A program made the translations under genes and the position numbers. Positions 51,710 to 63,671 of a DNA stretch of 64,000 nt are shown here, one piece after another. This DNA is from Lentisphaerota bacterium (GTDB taxonomy: Bacteria; Verrucomicrobiota; Kiritimatiellia; PWTM01), in contig VGWF01000006.1 in NCBI GenBank assembly GCA_016873715.1, positions 1 to 64,000 of the forward strand, given 5' to 3'. Within the stretch, counting starts at the first letter, position 1. Each line of letters begins with the position of its first letter. The notes beneath the pieces were generated by a model. That model saw nothing but the letters and a program-made list of their open reading frames with translations, did no database searches and was not told where the DNA came from.

Positions 51710-53691
51710 GCTTCCTTCCCCGCCCGACCGCCCGCGGCCCCGCGGAATCCAGCGCCAGACCACGGGTCGCGGCCGCCACGGCGTGCGCCATCGCGGCCGC
51801 GTGCCTCGGCGGGCGGCCCGCACGCGCCCCGGCGGCGGTCGAGGTGAAGTCGCCCGACGGCTCGTTCGCGGTGGTCCTCGACGTGAAGACGGTCGGCGGG
51901 GCCGCCGGCGTGCCGGTCTACCGCGTCGACTGGAGGGGCCGGCCGGTGATCGTCGAGTCGCGCCTGGGCCTCGACATCCAGGGCGCGCCGCTCGTCGCGG
52001 GCCTCGCCGTCGCGGGCCGTGAGGCCCGCAGCGCGGACACGACGTGGACCCCGGTGTGCGGCGAGCGCGCGACGATCCGCGACCGGTACAACGAGATCGC
52101 CGTCGACCTGAAGGAGACGGCGGCGCCCGGCCGGGTCCTTCGCGTGACGTTCCGCGCCTACGACGAGGGCGTCGCGTTCTGCCAGACGCTGCCGAGGCAG
52201 CCCGGCCTCGACGCCGTCACGATCGCTCGCGAGCCGGTCGAGTTCCGTTTCGCGGCCGACTGGCCCGCGTGGGCGACCTACTCCGGCCAGGGCGCCTACG
52301 AGAAGGTGCCCGTCAGCGCGGTCAAGCCCGGCTGCGAGCGGCCGCTGGTGGTCGAGATGGCGCCGGGCGAGGGCCCCTGCGCGGCCGTCGGCGAGGCGAA
52401 GCTCGTCGACTACGCGCGCATGAAGTTCGAGCCCCTCAAGGGCGCGCCGCACGCGCTGGTGGCGAAGCTCGACGGCCCCGTCGAGGCCGCGCTGCCGCTG
52501 ACGACGCCGTGGCGCGTCGTGATGGCCGCGGAGTCGCCCGGCCGGCTGCTCGAGAACAACTTCCTTTTCCTCAACCTGAACGACCCCTGCGCGATCGCCG
52601 ACCCGTCGTGGATCCGGCCGGGCAAGGTGATCCGCGAGGTCACGCTGACGACGCAGGGCGGCAAGGCCTGCGTTGATTTCGCGGTGAAGCGCGGCCTCCA
52701 GTTCATCGAGTACGACGCCGGCTGGTACGGTCACGAGTACGACGACGCATCCGACGCGACGACCGTGACCGTCGACCCCAAGCGCTCGAAGGGTCCGCTG
52801 GACCTGCGGGAGGTGATCCGCTACGCGAAGGAGCGCGGCATCGGCGTGATCGTCTACGTCAACCGCCGAGCGCTGGAGCGCCAGCTGGGCGACATCCTTC
52901 CCCTGTACCGCGAGTGGGGCATCGACGGCATCAAGTACGGCTTCGTCAACGTCGGGTCGCAGAAATGGACGTCGTGGCTCCACGAGGCGGTCCGCAAGGC
53001 CGGCGCGCAGCGGTTCATGCTCGACGTGCACGACGAGTACCGCATGACCGGCTACTCGCGCACCTGGCCGAACCTGATGACCGTCGAGGGCGTCCACGGC
53101 GACGAGTGCAGCCCGAGCAACCGCATCACGCTGGCCTACGCGTTCACGCGCTACCTCGCCGGGCCGGCGGACAACACCGTCTGCTACTACGACGCGCGCG
53201 TCGACCGCCTCGCCACGCACGCCTACCAGCTCGCGAAGCCCGTCTGCCTGTTCAGCCCCTGGCAGTTCCTCTTCTGGTACGACCGTCCGCCGGCCTCGCC
53301 CGCGAAGGAGGGCGGCGCGGGCGGCTCGAACCCGCAGATCGGCGACGACCCCGAGCTCGAGTTCTGGAACACGATGCCGACCGTGTGGGACGAGACGCGC
53401 GTGCTGCGCGGCGCGATCGGCGAGTACGCCGTCATCGCGCGCCGCCGCGGGGCGGAGTGGTTCCTCGGCGCCATGAACGCCGACACGCCCCGCCGCTTCG
53501 AGGTGCCCCTCGCCTTCCTCGGCCCCGGCCCGGCGCGCACCGCCCACATCTACCGCGACGACCCGTCGATGACGACGCGCACGCGCGTGCGGATCGAGCG
53601 CACGCCCGTCACGCCCGCATCGACCCTGGCGATCGACCTGCCCGCCCGCGGCGGCCAGGCCGTCCGCATCGCCCCGGACGCGGCGAAGTAG
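51706..53691 (+). CDS. Secreted GH97-family alpha-glycosidase
   Basis: 661 residues. A signal region precedes the N-terminal beta-sandwich (VEVKSPDGSFAVVLDVK). The central barrel carries IEYDAGWYGHEYDD, GIDGIKYGFVNVG and TVEGVHGDE. A C-terminal beta domain closes it. In GH97 the region around KYGFV carries Gly in inverting members and Asp in retaining alpha-galactosidases. Here it is Gly, which favours the inverting alpha-glucosidase type (inference). The ATG overlaps the preceding stop. Confidence 0.9.
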   Translation: MSFLPRPTARGPAESSARPRVAAATACAIAAACLGGRPARAPAAVEVKSPDGSFAVVLDVKTVGGAAGVPVYRVDWRGRPVIVESRLGLDIQGAPLVAGLAVAGREARSADTTWTPVCGERATIRDRYNEIAVDLKETAAPGRVLRVTFRAYDEGVAFCQTLPRQPGLDAVTIAREPVEFRFAADWPAWATYSGQGAYEKVPVSAVKPGCERPLVVEMAPGEGPCAAVGEAKLVDYARMKFEPLKGAPHALVAKLDGPVEAALPLTTPWRVVMAAESPGRLLENNFLFLNLNDPCAIADPSWIRPGKVIREVTLTTQGGKACVDFAVKRGLQFIEYDAGWYGHEYDDASDATTVTVDPKRSKGPLDLREVIRYAKERGIGVIVYVNRRALERQLGDILPLYREWGIDGIKYGFVNVGSQKWTSWLHEAVRKAGAQRFMLDVHDEYRMTGYSRTWPNLMTVEGVHGDECSPSNRITLAYAFTRYLAGPADNTVCYYDARVDRLATHAYQLAKPVCLFSPWQFLFWYDRPPASPAKEGGAGGSNPQIGDDPELEFWNTMPTVWDETRVLRGAIGEYAVIARRRGAEWFLGAMNADTPRRFEVPLAFLGPGPARTAHIYRDDPSMTTRTRVRIERTPVTPASTLAIDLPARGGQAVRIAPDAAK

Positions 53692-53697
53692 CCCGCA

Positions 53698-53747
53698 TCC
53701 AACCCCTGGGACCCCGGCGGCCCGGGGCGTCCAAGGTCGGGAACCCC
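53698..53747. repeat. Decayed copy of the TCCAACCCTTGGAA family
   Basis: TCCAACCCCTGGGACCCCGG aligns to the element at 3694-3744 with many substitutions and keeps the TCCAAGG arm and the GAACCCC end. It lies between GH97 and the next gene. Confidence 0.6.
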
Positions 53748-53810
53748 GCCCGAGAATCCGGTTGGCAGGCGTCCCGGGCGCGGGTATGCTGTGCCCGGCG
53801 GAGGGACGCC

Positions 53811-54248
53811 ATGACGAGACACTGGCTCGGGATTCTGATGGCGGTCGCGGCGGCAGCCGCAGCGGACGCGCAGGACAAGGTCGCGGTCCGGCCGGGCATG
53901 ATTGCCTCGCGCGAGATCCCCTATCCGACCCGGTTCGAATCCCAGCCCGTCGGGATCGGGGGTGGGGTGCGGCCGCCGATCCCCTCCGCCTTCAAGACCC
54001 GCCAGCTCGGCGCGGCGGTCAGTGCGGCCAACATCGGCGTCCAGAAGGTGGTCGTCTCGCGCAACGGTCCCCGCCTGCTCTACACGGCGCAGTTCGCGGA
54101 CGGCACGAAGGCGGAGTTCGTCGACGGCTGCGACACCGTGGTCAACGGGCGCCGGTATCGGGGCATGGGCCTGCGCGGCGGGGCGTACGTGGTGAAGGAC
54201 ATGGACTCGAACGAGTACCTCCGCTTCACGCTGTCCGCGGGCCGCTAG
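53811..54248 (+). CDS. Small exported protein of unknown function
   Basis: 145 residues with a signal peptide (LGILMAVAAAAAADAQ). The mature part contains a conserved-looking stretch VQKVVVSRNGPRLLYTAQFA and ends YLRFTLSAGR. No family is recognised. The ATG at 53811 has GGAGGG upstream. It is 24 bp before the LplT-Aas gene on the same strand and may be cotranscribed. Confidence 0.7.
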   Translation: MTRHWLGILMAVAAAAAADAQDKVAVRPGMIASREIPYPTRFESQPVGIGGGVRPPIPSAFKTRQLGAAVSAANIGVQKVVVSRNGPRLLYTAQFADGTKAEFVDGCDTVVNGRRYRGMGLRGGAYVVKDMDSNEYLRFTLSAGR

Positions 54249-54272
54249 CCGCCGCGGACCCCCTCCCGCCCC

Positions 54273-57662
<3,390 letters not shown>

Positions 57663-58062
57663 GCCCTCCTCCGCTGCCGTTCGTTCGTTGCAGCGATCGT
57701 TTCACCGTTGGCAGGATGGCAGCTCCGCTGCAGGTGGCTGCGGAGGGCCCGGACGAGGCGGCGGTGCAGGGCGCCGACCTTCGACCCGGCGCGGCCCGAC
57801 GGCCGGGGCGCCGAGGGCAGAAGCGGGGCCGACTCGAGGGCCGTCCGGCAGGGCCGGCAGTTCCTCGCGGACCGTCGTGGCGGGATCGGCGCCGCCCGTG
57901 CCGCCCTTTTCGTGCTTCTGCAGCGCCGAAGCGCCCGCGTCGAGAGGCCTGTGCACGATCCGGTCGCGCGGAGCGCGACCCTCCCATTCGTTCATCCCGG
58001 GAGGGCCGCACTCCGCCTGCCACTCGACGCGCAGCGGCGCGTGGTGCGGCCGCGGGCACGGT
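57663..58062. other. Non-coding gap with degenerate hairpin repeats
   Basis: The gap between convergent genes holds a GCAG-CTCCG-CTGC hairpin (57719-57731) and GGTCGCG-CGGAG-CGCGACC (57962-57980). ORFs on both strands run through it. None has a domain, a ribosome site or conserved pattern, so I treat it as non-coding. Confidence 0.65.
57962..57980. repeat. Hairpin GGTCGCG-CGGAG-CGCGACC
   Basis: A perfect 7-bp stem with a 5-nt CGGAG loop (CTCCG on the other strand). GGGAGG precedes the other-strand version, as in the rest of the family. Confidence 0.8.
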
Positions 58063-59010
58063 TCAGCCGAACGCGGCGCGCAGGGTTGCGAGGGCCTTCG
58101 GTACGGCGGTTTCGGGCGCCTCGCGGCCCTCCATCTCGAGCGAGATCCAGCCGCGGAAGCCGGCGGCGCGGAGGATGGCGGCGATGCGGGGGTAGTCGAG
58201 GTCGAGCGTGTACCACTCGCCGCCGCCCTCGTAGGTCTTGGCCTGCACCATGACCGCGCGCGGCGCGACGAGGGCGAGCTTGTCGTAGGGGTCCTCGAGG
58301 AAGTTCCCGGTGTCGAGCATGGCGCCCAGCCACGGGCTGCGGACGGCGTCGAGGATGCGGAGCAGCCCCGCGGGCGTGCGGGTCAGTCCCCAGTGGTTCT
58401 CGAGGGCGAGCACGACCCCCGCGGCCTCGGCGGCCGGCAGGCATCGCTCAATGCACTCGATGCACCAGCGGAATCCGTCGTCCTCGGTCTGCCCCGGCGG
58501 CAACGGCTCCTCGCCGCGGGCCTTCATGAGCTCGGTGAAGTCCCGGATGGTGTTCCACCGGCCCGAGTTGAGCCGGATGCAGGGCGCGCCGAGTTCGCGG
58601 GCGATCTCGATGCACTGGAGCGTGTGCGCGACCTCGCGATCGCGGAAGGCCGCATCCGCGTCGACGAAATCCTGGTGGATCGACAGGCAGACGGGCGCGA
58701 TGCCCGCGGCGAAGCACCGCCGCCGCAGTCCGCGCAGGTAGGCCCGGTGCTCCGCCGTCAGGGGCTCGCGTTCCGGCAGGGACATCTGGCGGTGCAGAAA
58801 GTCCACGCCGGACACGCCGAGCGCCGCGGCGCGATCGACGACATCGGCCACCTCGACGCGCGGCCCGCGGAAGTGCCAGAACGAGTACGTCGATACGGCG
58901 AGCCGGAGCGGGGCCGGCGGCGCGGACGGAACCGGCGCGCCGGGGCCGGCGCCCGCGGCAGACGCCATCAGCGGCGTGGCGGCGGCCGCAAGGAAGCCGC
59001 GCCGGTTCAC
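58063..59010 (-). CDS. Tat-exported sugar phosphate isomerase/epimerase-like TIM barrel
   Basis: 315 residues. The GTG at 59010 overlaps the stop of the preceding gene (GTGA). The Tat-like signal is VNRRGFLAAAATPLM. Barrel features are LAVSTYSFWHFRGP, GVSGVDFLH, CIRLNSGRW, VVLALENHWG, GAMLDTGNF and VMVQAKTYE. Glu, Asp and His positions match the metal-binding pattern of xylose isomerase-like enzymes. It shares its plan with the isomerase at 3888-4841. It probably acts on a keto-sugar intermediate (inference). Confidence 0.88.
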   Translation of the reverse strand: MNRRGFLAAAATPLMASAAGAGPGAPVPSAPPAPLRLAVSTYSFWHFRGPRVEVADVVDRAAALGVSGVDFLHRQMSLPEREPLTAEHRAYLRGLRRRCFAAGIAPVCLSIHQDFVDADAAFRDREVAHTLQCIEIARELGAPCIRLNSGRWNTIRDFTELMKARGEEPLPPGQTEDDGFRWCIECIERCLPAAEAAGVVLALENHWGLTRTPAGLLRILDAVRSPWLGAMLDTGNFLEDPYDKLALVAPRAVMVQAKTYEGGGEWYTLDLDYPRIAAILRAAGFRGWISLEMEGREAPETAVPKALATLRAAFG

Positions 59011-59636
59011 GGAGCGACCCCGACCTGCGCGTCGACGGGTTTCAGCAGCGCCGTGTAGAGCTGGAATGCGCGCGTCCGGGCGACGATGCGTCCCCGGCCC
59101 CCGCACTGTGCGCACTTGGAATCGCCCCGGCCCGAGCCTCCGCACGCGGCGCAGCGGCCGGTGCCGTTGCAGGCCGAGCAGTTGAGGGGATTCTTGCTCA
59201 GGACCGCCACCTTGCCCTTGCCGCGACACGCCGGGCACTTCCTGGCCCCGTTGCAGCGTTCGCAGGGCGCGTTGCGACGCTCGCCGGACCCGTTGCACTG
59301 CCCGCAGACGCGGCTGACCTCCTCCCAGGAGAGGGCCTTGAGATAGGGACTGGCCGGGAAGCGCGTGGCCAGGGACTTCTGCGCCGCATGGGCCTCGTCG
59401 AGGCGGTCCAGCCATGCGGCGGCCAGGCAGTACACCGCCAGTCCCTGCGCGACCACCTCCGAATCCTGCGCGGTCGCAAGCGCCCCCCGAAGCTGGTCGA
59501 GCAGCACCAGGTTCTTCGGGGCGCGTCGGAGTTGTTCGAGCACCTGCGCGGCATCCGGAGCCGTCGGGGCTGCGGCGCGGGCGGCGGTCGCGACGGCGAC
59601 GGCGAGAAGGACGGAGAACCCCGCGTATCGGCCCAT
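59007..59636 (-). CDS. Secreted protein with six CxxCxGxG-type zinc-finger repeats
   Basis: 209 residues with an N-terminal signal sequence (GFSVLLAVAVATAARAA). The C-terminal half has CGQCNGSG, CERCNGAR, CPACRGKG, CSACNGTG, CAACGGSG and CAQCGGRG, the DnaJ-type zinc-binding repeat. A J domain and a DnaJ C-terminal domain are absent. The middle has TPR-like helices. An exported DnaJ-like zinc module could be a redox or folding factor. The ATG at 59636 has a GGAAGGGG site. It lies 101 bp downstream of parA and overlaps the isomerase gene. Confidence 0.8.
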   Translation of the reverse strand: MGRYAGFSVLLAVAVATAARAAAPTAPDAAQVLEQLRRAPKNLVLLDQLRGALATAQDSEVVAQGLAVYCLAAAWLDRLDEAHAAQKSLATRFPASPYLKALSWEEVSRVCGQCNGSGERRNAPCERCNGARKCPACRGKGKVAVLSKNPLNCSACNGTGRCAACGGSGRGDSKCAQCGGRGRIVARTRAFQLYTALLKPVDAQVGVAP

Positions 59637-59737
59637 GGTCGGCCCCTTCCATCGGCGCGCCGGAACGCGGCACGCCCGGTTGCACATCCACCCCGGTCCC
59701 GCGGCCGGCACGGAGGCCGGCCCCGATCCGGACACGA

Positions 59738-60601
59738 TCAGACTGCCGGCACGCCGGCCGCCGCGCCCGCGCCCGGCTCGGACGGCCCCGACGGCGCCGG
59801 CGGGGGCTCCGTCGCGACCTCCGGCGGCGGCGGCTCGTGGCGCCGGATGAACTCGCGCGCCAGCAGCCGGTAGGCCGTCGCGCCGATGCCCGTGCGGTCG
59901 TATACGATGACCGGCTTCCCGAAGCTCGGCGCCTCGCCCAGCCGCACCGTCCTCGGGATCAGCGTCTCGTATACCTTGTCGGGGAAGTGGCGCACCACCT
60001 CCTGCACGACCTGCTGGCCCAGCTTCGTCCGGCCGGAATACATCGTCATGACGATGCCGTCGATGTCGAGCGCCGGATTCGCCCCCGCGCGAAGGTCCCC
60101 GATCATCCGGGCGATGACGCTGAGCCCCTCGAGCGCGAAGTACTCGCACTGCAGCGGAATCAGGACGCCGTCGGCGGCGCACAGGGCGTTCATCGTCAGC
60201 GCGCCGAACGACGGAGGGCAGTCGATGAAGATGACCTCGTACGTCCCCGCCGCGCGCAGCGGATCGAGCGCCCGCCGCAGGCGCAGGAAGGGATCGTCCG
60301 ACCGGATCAGCTCCACCTCCGCGCCGGCGAGATCGAGTTCGGACGGGATGATGTCGAAGTTCCTGTAGGCCGTCGGCCGGACGCGCGCGGCGAGGTCGCC
60401 GCCGCCGAGAAGCACCTGGTAGACGCTGCCGCCGGGGAGCTTGTCGAGCCCGACCGCGCTCGTCGCGTTCCCCTGGGGATCGAGGTCGATCAGCAGCACC
60501 TTCTTCCGCCGCTCGACCAGGCAGGCCGCGAGGTTGACCGCGGTCGTGGTCTTTCCCACGCCGCCCTTCTGATTCGCCACCGCAATGACGCGCGCTTGCA
60601 T
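59738..60601 (-). CDS. parA: ParA/Soj-type chromosome partitioning ATPase
   Basis: 287 residues. The deviant Walker A is KGGVGKTTTAVNLAA near residue 12, followed by LIDLDPQGNATSAVG and FIDCPPSFGALTMNAL, then IPLQCEYFALEG. These mark the ParA/Soj family, which moves origin or plasmid DNA with ParB. The last 30 residues are a Pro- and Glu-rich tail. No parB lies beside it in the window, which is unusual. The ATG at 60601 is internal to MQARVIAVANQKG and fits the family start. Confidence 0.93.
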   Translation of the reverse strand: MQARVIAVANQKGGVGKTTTAVNLAACLVERRKKVLLIDLDPQGNATSAVGLDKLPGGSVYQVLLGGGDLAARVRPTAYRNFDIIPSELDLAGAEVELIRSDDPFLRLRRALDPLRAAGTYEVIFIDCPPSFGALTMNALCAADGVLIPLQCEYFALEGLSVIARMIGDLRAGANPALDIDGIVMTMYSGRTKLGQQVVQEVVRHFPDKVYETLIPRTVRLGEAPSFGKPVIVYDRTGIGATAYRLLAREFIRRHEPPPPEVATEPPPAPSGPSEPGAGAAAGVPAV

Positions 60602-60647
60602 CGGGCGTGCAGAGTACCGCGTCGCGCCTCCGCGGCCAAGCCGGGGA

Positions 60648-62081
60648 TCAGTGCGCCGCCGGGAACATCCCCTCGTAGTGCGGCGAGGGCAGGAAGACGC
60701 CGCCGCTCTCGGCGTAGAACCCGGCGCCCAGCTCGTAGACGCCGTCCTTCACGCGCGTCCACGGCGCCGTGCCGCGCGGGTGGTGGCCGACCATCTCCGC
60801 CCACTGGCGGTAGTTCTGGTGGCCGTTGCTCTCGAGCAACCCGAGGCCGAGGCCGGGGAACGGCGCAAGCCGGGCGGCGATGTTCTTGTTCCAATCGACC
60901 AGGATCGGGTTCACGGTGAGGTCGGCGCAGAAGCACGGCACCTTCCGGTCGTGCGCGGCCTTCGCGACGCGCATCGTCATGGTCAGCGTCTTCGCGATCG
61001 CCTTGAGCGCGACCGCCCGGTAGCCCATCTCCATGCGCTCGACGGCGTGGAGGTCGGTGTGGGCGGTCTCGTCGGCGGCGAGCCGGATGGGGATGTCGTG
61101 GACGTCGATGTCCGCCTCCTCGGCGAACGGCTCCTCGATCAGCACGATCAGGTCCAGCGCCCCGATCGCCTTCGCGTGGTCGAGAAGCTTCAGCAGCGTT
61201 TCCTTCTTCTCGTACCGCCCGTTCGCGTCGAAGTAGTACGGCAGCTTCCCGTCCTGCGTGTGCGGCGTCCGCCGGCCGCCGATCGCGGCGTGGATCGCCG
61301 ACAGGCGCGCCTTGTCCTTCTCGAGCATCTCCTCCTGCGTGCCGGGCTGCCCGATCTTGATCTTCATGAAGAAGTAGCCCTGGTCGACCGCGGCGCGGAT
61401 CTCCTCGACCGGGATCGCGTAGGCCATCAGGGGGATCGCGGCGACGCGCTCGTGCCGCGTGGCCAGCGCCGGGCGGTAGGCGGCCGGGATGATCTCGTCG
61501 AAGGTCTTCAGCCCGTTCTGCGCCGCGTGGAGGATCCACGCCGCGTTGTCGACGCCGACCAGCGCGTTGAGCGCGAACGTCGGACGCAGGTTCTTGCGGC
61601 CCGTGATCGCCCGCCCGTACGCCAGCACCTCCGGGTACAGGGCGTCGAGCAGCTCCTCCGGCGAGGCGAACGTCCGCCCCGCCGCCAGCCGGACGGCGCG
61701 CTCGGTCATCGCGTACATCAGCGCGTTGCCGCCGCTCTCGGAATGCGCCGCGAAGACGGCGGAGTCGCTCCACAGCACGCTCTGCGTGCAGACGCCGACG
61801 GCGTGGAGCCCCGACTCGTCCTCGAGCCGCGCCGCGCTCTGCCAGATCTCCGTCATGTAGCCGCCCTTGAATCCGAACGGGCGGATCAGCGGGTTGCGCT
61901 CGAAGTTCGTCGCGACGGCGCGGATCCGGAGCGGCTTCGTCCGCGCGGCCGCCGCCGGGGCGGGCGCATGCGAGCCGGCCGTCGTCGAGCAGCCCGCCGC
62001 GCCGATCGCCGCGGCGCCCGCGGCGGCGAGACGGAGGAAGTCGCGGCGGTCGAGAACGGCGGCGGAGGTCGGGTTCGTCAT
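60648..62081 (-). CDS. Tat-exported enolase-superfamily (muconate/mandelate racemase-like) protein
   Basis: 477 residues. The Tat-type signal LDRRDFLRLAAAG continues to a lipobox (IGAAGC), so it may be a lipoprotein. The barrel has FFMKIKIG (K-x-K base), YYFDANGRY, LIEEPF and LAADETAH, the superfamily metal ligands. Enolase-superfamily enzymes with K-x-K act as racemases or epimerases or dehydratases of acid sugars or dipeptides. It overlaps the oxidoreductase start by 4 bp (ATGA), so they probably act on the same compound. The exported location is uncommon. Confidence 0.85.
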   Translation of the reverse strand: MTNPTSAAVLDRRDFLRLAAAGAAAIGAAGCSTTAGSHAPAPAAAARTKPLRIRAVATNFERNPLIRPFGFKGGYMTEIWQSAARLEDESGLHAVGVCTQSVLWSDSAVFAAHSESGGNALMYAMTERAVRLAAGRTFASPEELLDALYPEVLAYGRAITGRKNLRPTFALNALVGVDNAAWILHAAQNGLKTFDEIIPAAYRPALATRHERVAAIPLMAYAIPVEEIRAAVDQGYFFMKIKIGQPGTQEEMLEKDKARLSAIHAAIGGRRTPHTQDGKLPYYFDANGRYEKKETLLKLLDHAKAIGALDLIVLIEEPFAEEADIDVHDIPIRLAADETAHTDLHAVERMEMGYRAVALKAIAKTLTMTMRVAKAAHDRKVPCFCADLTVNPILVDWNKNIAARLAPFPGLGLGLLESNGHQNYRQWAEMVGHHPRGTAPWTRVKDGVYELGAGFYAESGGVFLPSPHYEGMFPAAH

Positions 62082-63457
62082 GTCGGCTCTCCATAGCCCC
62101 ACGGCGCGCGGTGCGGGCGTTCCAGCATCCCGTTCGCCTCGTCGTCGCCGTCGAAGCGCTCGGCCTTCGGGTCCCACGTCAGCTTCCGGTCCAGCTTCAT
62201 CGCGATGTTGCCGATGTGGCAGAGCGCCGAGACGCGATGCCCGATCTCCACCGGCTCCGCCGGCTCCTTCCGGGCCAGCGCGCAGTCGACGAAGTTCGAG
62301 TAGTGATTGGGGCTGTCGTAGAGGCGCTTCGAATCGGCCCCCGGCGTCCACCCGGCGATCGCGGGCGTCGAGCCCTGGATCTTCTTCCCGTTCGTCTCGA
62401 TCCAGCCCTCGGAGCCCTCGACGCGGACGCCGAACGATTTCGGATCCGTCACGCACTCCAGCTCCAGCCCGTTCGCATAGCGCGCGCCGAAATGGACCTT
62501 GGTCGCCGTCGTGAAGAGGTCGCCGGCCGCGGGCCACTCGGCGCCCATGTTCCGGATCTCGACGGGGCCCGTCTCGTCCAGGCCCAACGCCCACATCGCG
62601 ACGCCGTTCGAGTGGTGCCCGAAATTCGTCGTCTGCCCGCCGGAGTAGTCGGCGACGAACCGGAAGCGGTACAGGCAGCGATCCTTGTGGTAGGGAGCCT
62701 TCGGCGCGGGGCCCAGCCACATGTCGTAGTCGAAGCCCCCGGGCACGGGATCCGGTTTCCACCCCGGGCCGGGGCCGTCGAAGTTGTTCTTGGCGACGTA
62801 GGTGGTCACCTTCCGCGGCTGCCCGACGACGCCGTTGCGCACGGCCTCGCAGAACTGCCGGATCGCCGCCGTCGACCGCCACTGGCTGCCGGTTTGCAGG
62901 ATCCTCCGGTTCGAGCGGACCGCCTTGATCATCTCCTGCCCGTCGCGCACGGTCAGGCCGAGCGGCTTCTGGCAGTAGATGTCCTTGCCGGCGGCCGCCG
63001 CGCGGATCGTCATGATCGCGTGCCAGTGGTCCGGCACGATGAGGGCGACGGCGTCGATGTCCTTCCGCGCGATCACCTCGCGGAAATCGGCGGTCATGTC
63101 GCAACCCTTGTACGACCCGGAAGCGGTCGCGGCGGCGTAGTGCTTGTTGACCATGTCCCGCACCGGCTCGCGGCCGAGGAACTGCCGGTCGGTCTTGTAG
63201 CCGCCGCTCGCCTTGTTGACGTCGCACACGGCGACGACCTGGAGGTTCTTGAGCGGGAGGAACTCCTTGAGGTCGACTTCCGCCTGGTTGCCGCAGCCGA
63301 TGATGGCCATCGTCAACCGCGAGTTCGGCCCGTTCCCGCCGAGCGTCTCCGCCCGCAGGATCTGCGGGAACCCGGCCACGGCCGCCCCGACGGCCGCCGT
63401 GCGGAGGAAACCCCGACGCGTCGCGCGCCCCGCACCCGAAGCCTCCCGATCGTTCAT
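62078..63457 (-). CDS. Tat-exported Gfo/Idh/MocA family oxidoreductase with a QKP variant
   Basis: 459 residues. The Tat signal is ATRRGFLRTAAVGAAV. The Rossmann motif is AIIGCGNQAEVDLKEF. The usual EKP motif is CQKPLGLTV, so the Glu is replaced by Gln while the Lys is kept. PVPGGFDYDMWLGP and GGQTTNFGHHSNGVAM lie in the C-terminal part. The ATG at 63457 has GGGGAGG upstream. It is the first gene of a minus-strand set that continues with the enolase-superfamily gene. Confidence 0.9.
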   Translation of the reverse strand: MNDREASGAGRATRRGFLRTAAVGAAVAGFPQILRAETLGGNGPNSRLTMAIIGCGNQAEVDLKEFLPLKNLQVVAVCDVNKASGGYKTDRQFLGREPVRDMVNKHYAAATASGSYKGCDMTADFREVIARKDIDAVALIVPDHWHAIMTIRAAAAGKDIYCQKPLGLTVRDGQEMIKAVRSNRRILQTGSQWRSTAAIRQFCEAVRNGVVGQPRKVTTYVAKNNFDGPGPGWKPDPVPGGFDYDMWLGPAPKAPYHKDRCLYRFRFVADYSGGQTTNFGHHSNGVAMWALGLDETGPVEIRNMGAEWPAAGDLFTTATKVHFGARYANGLELECVTDPKSFGVRVEGSEGWIETNGKKIQGSTPAIAGWTPGADSKRLYDSPNHYSNFVDCALARKEPAEPVEIGHRVSALCHIGNIAMKLDRKLTWDPKAERFDGDDEANGMLERPHRAPWGYGEPT

Positions 63458-63569
63458 CGTCCGGTCCTCCCCGTCCGCGCCGCCACGTCCGGTGCGCGGA
63501 ACCCCGTCATGCTGGTTCGATTCGTCCGCCGCGTCAACGAGAAAGGCGGAAGCGGCGGGAGCCGCAGCA

Positions 63570-63594
63570 CCGCAGGTCGTAGCCCTGCGGCTAC
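63570..63594. repeat. Overlapping hairpins CCGCAG / GTAGCC
   Basis: CCGCAG (63570-63575) pairs with CTGCGG (63585-63590), and GTAGCC (63579-63584) can instead pair with GGCTAC (63589-63594). The two hairpins exclude each other. It lies in the 214-bp gap upstream of the oxidoreductase gene. Confidence 0.6.
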
Positions 63595-63671
63595 CCGGGC
63601 GGAAAGGGATGATGGCGGGAATCCGAAAGCTGCCGGCCCGGCGTCGGGCGACGGCCCCGCGACACCGGACC

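Noticed and set aside
53920-53950. tRNA T-arm-like GGTTCGAATCC
   Set aside because: It lies in the coding frame of the 53811 gene (PTRFESQPVG), and no acceptor stem or anticodon arm surrounds it.
57702-57995. 97-residue minus-strand ORF as a gene
   Set aside because: It runs through hairpin repeats, lacks a ribosome site and has a repeat-like Pro/Arg/Ala composition.
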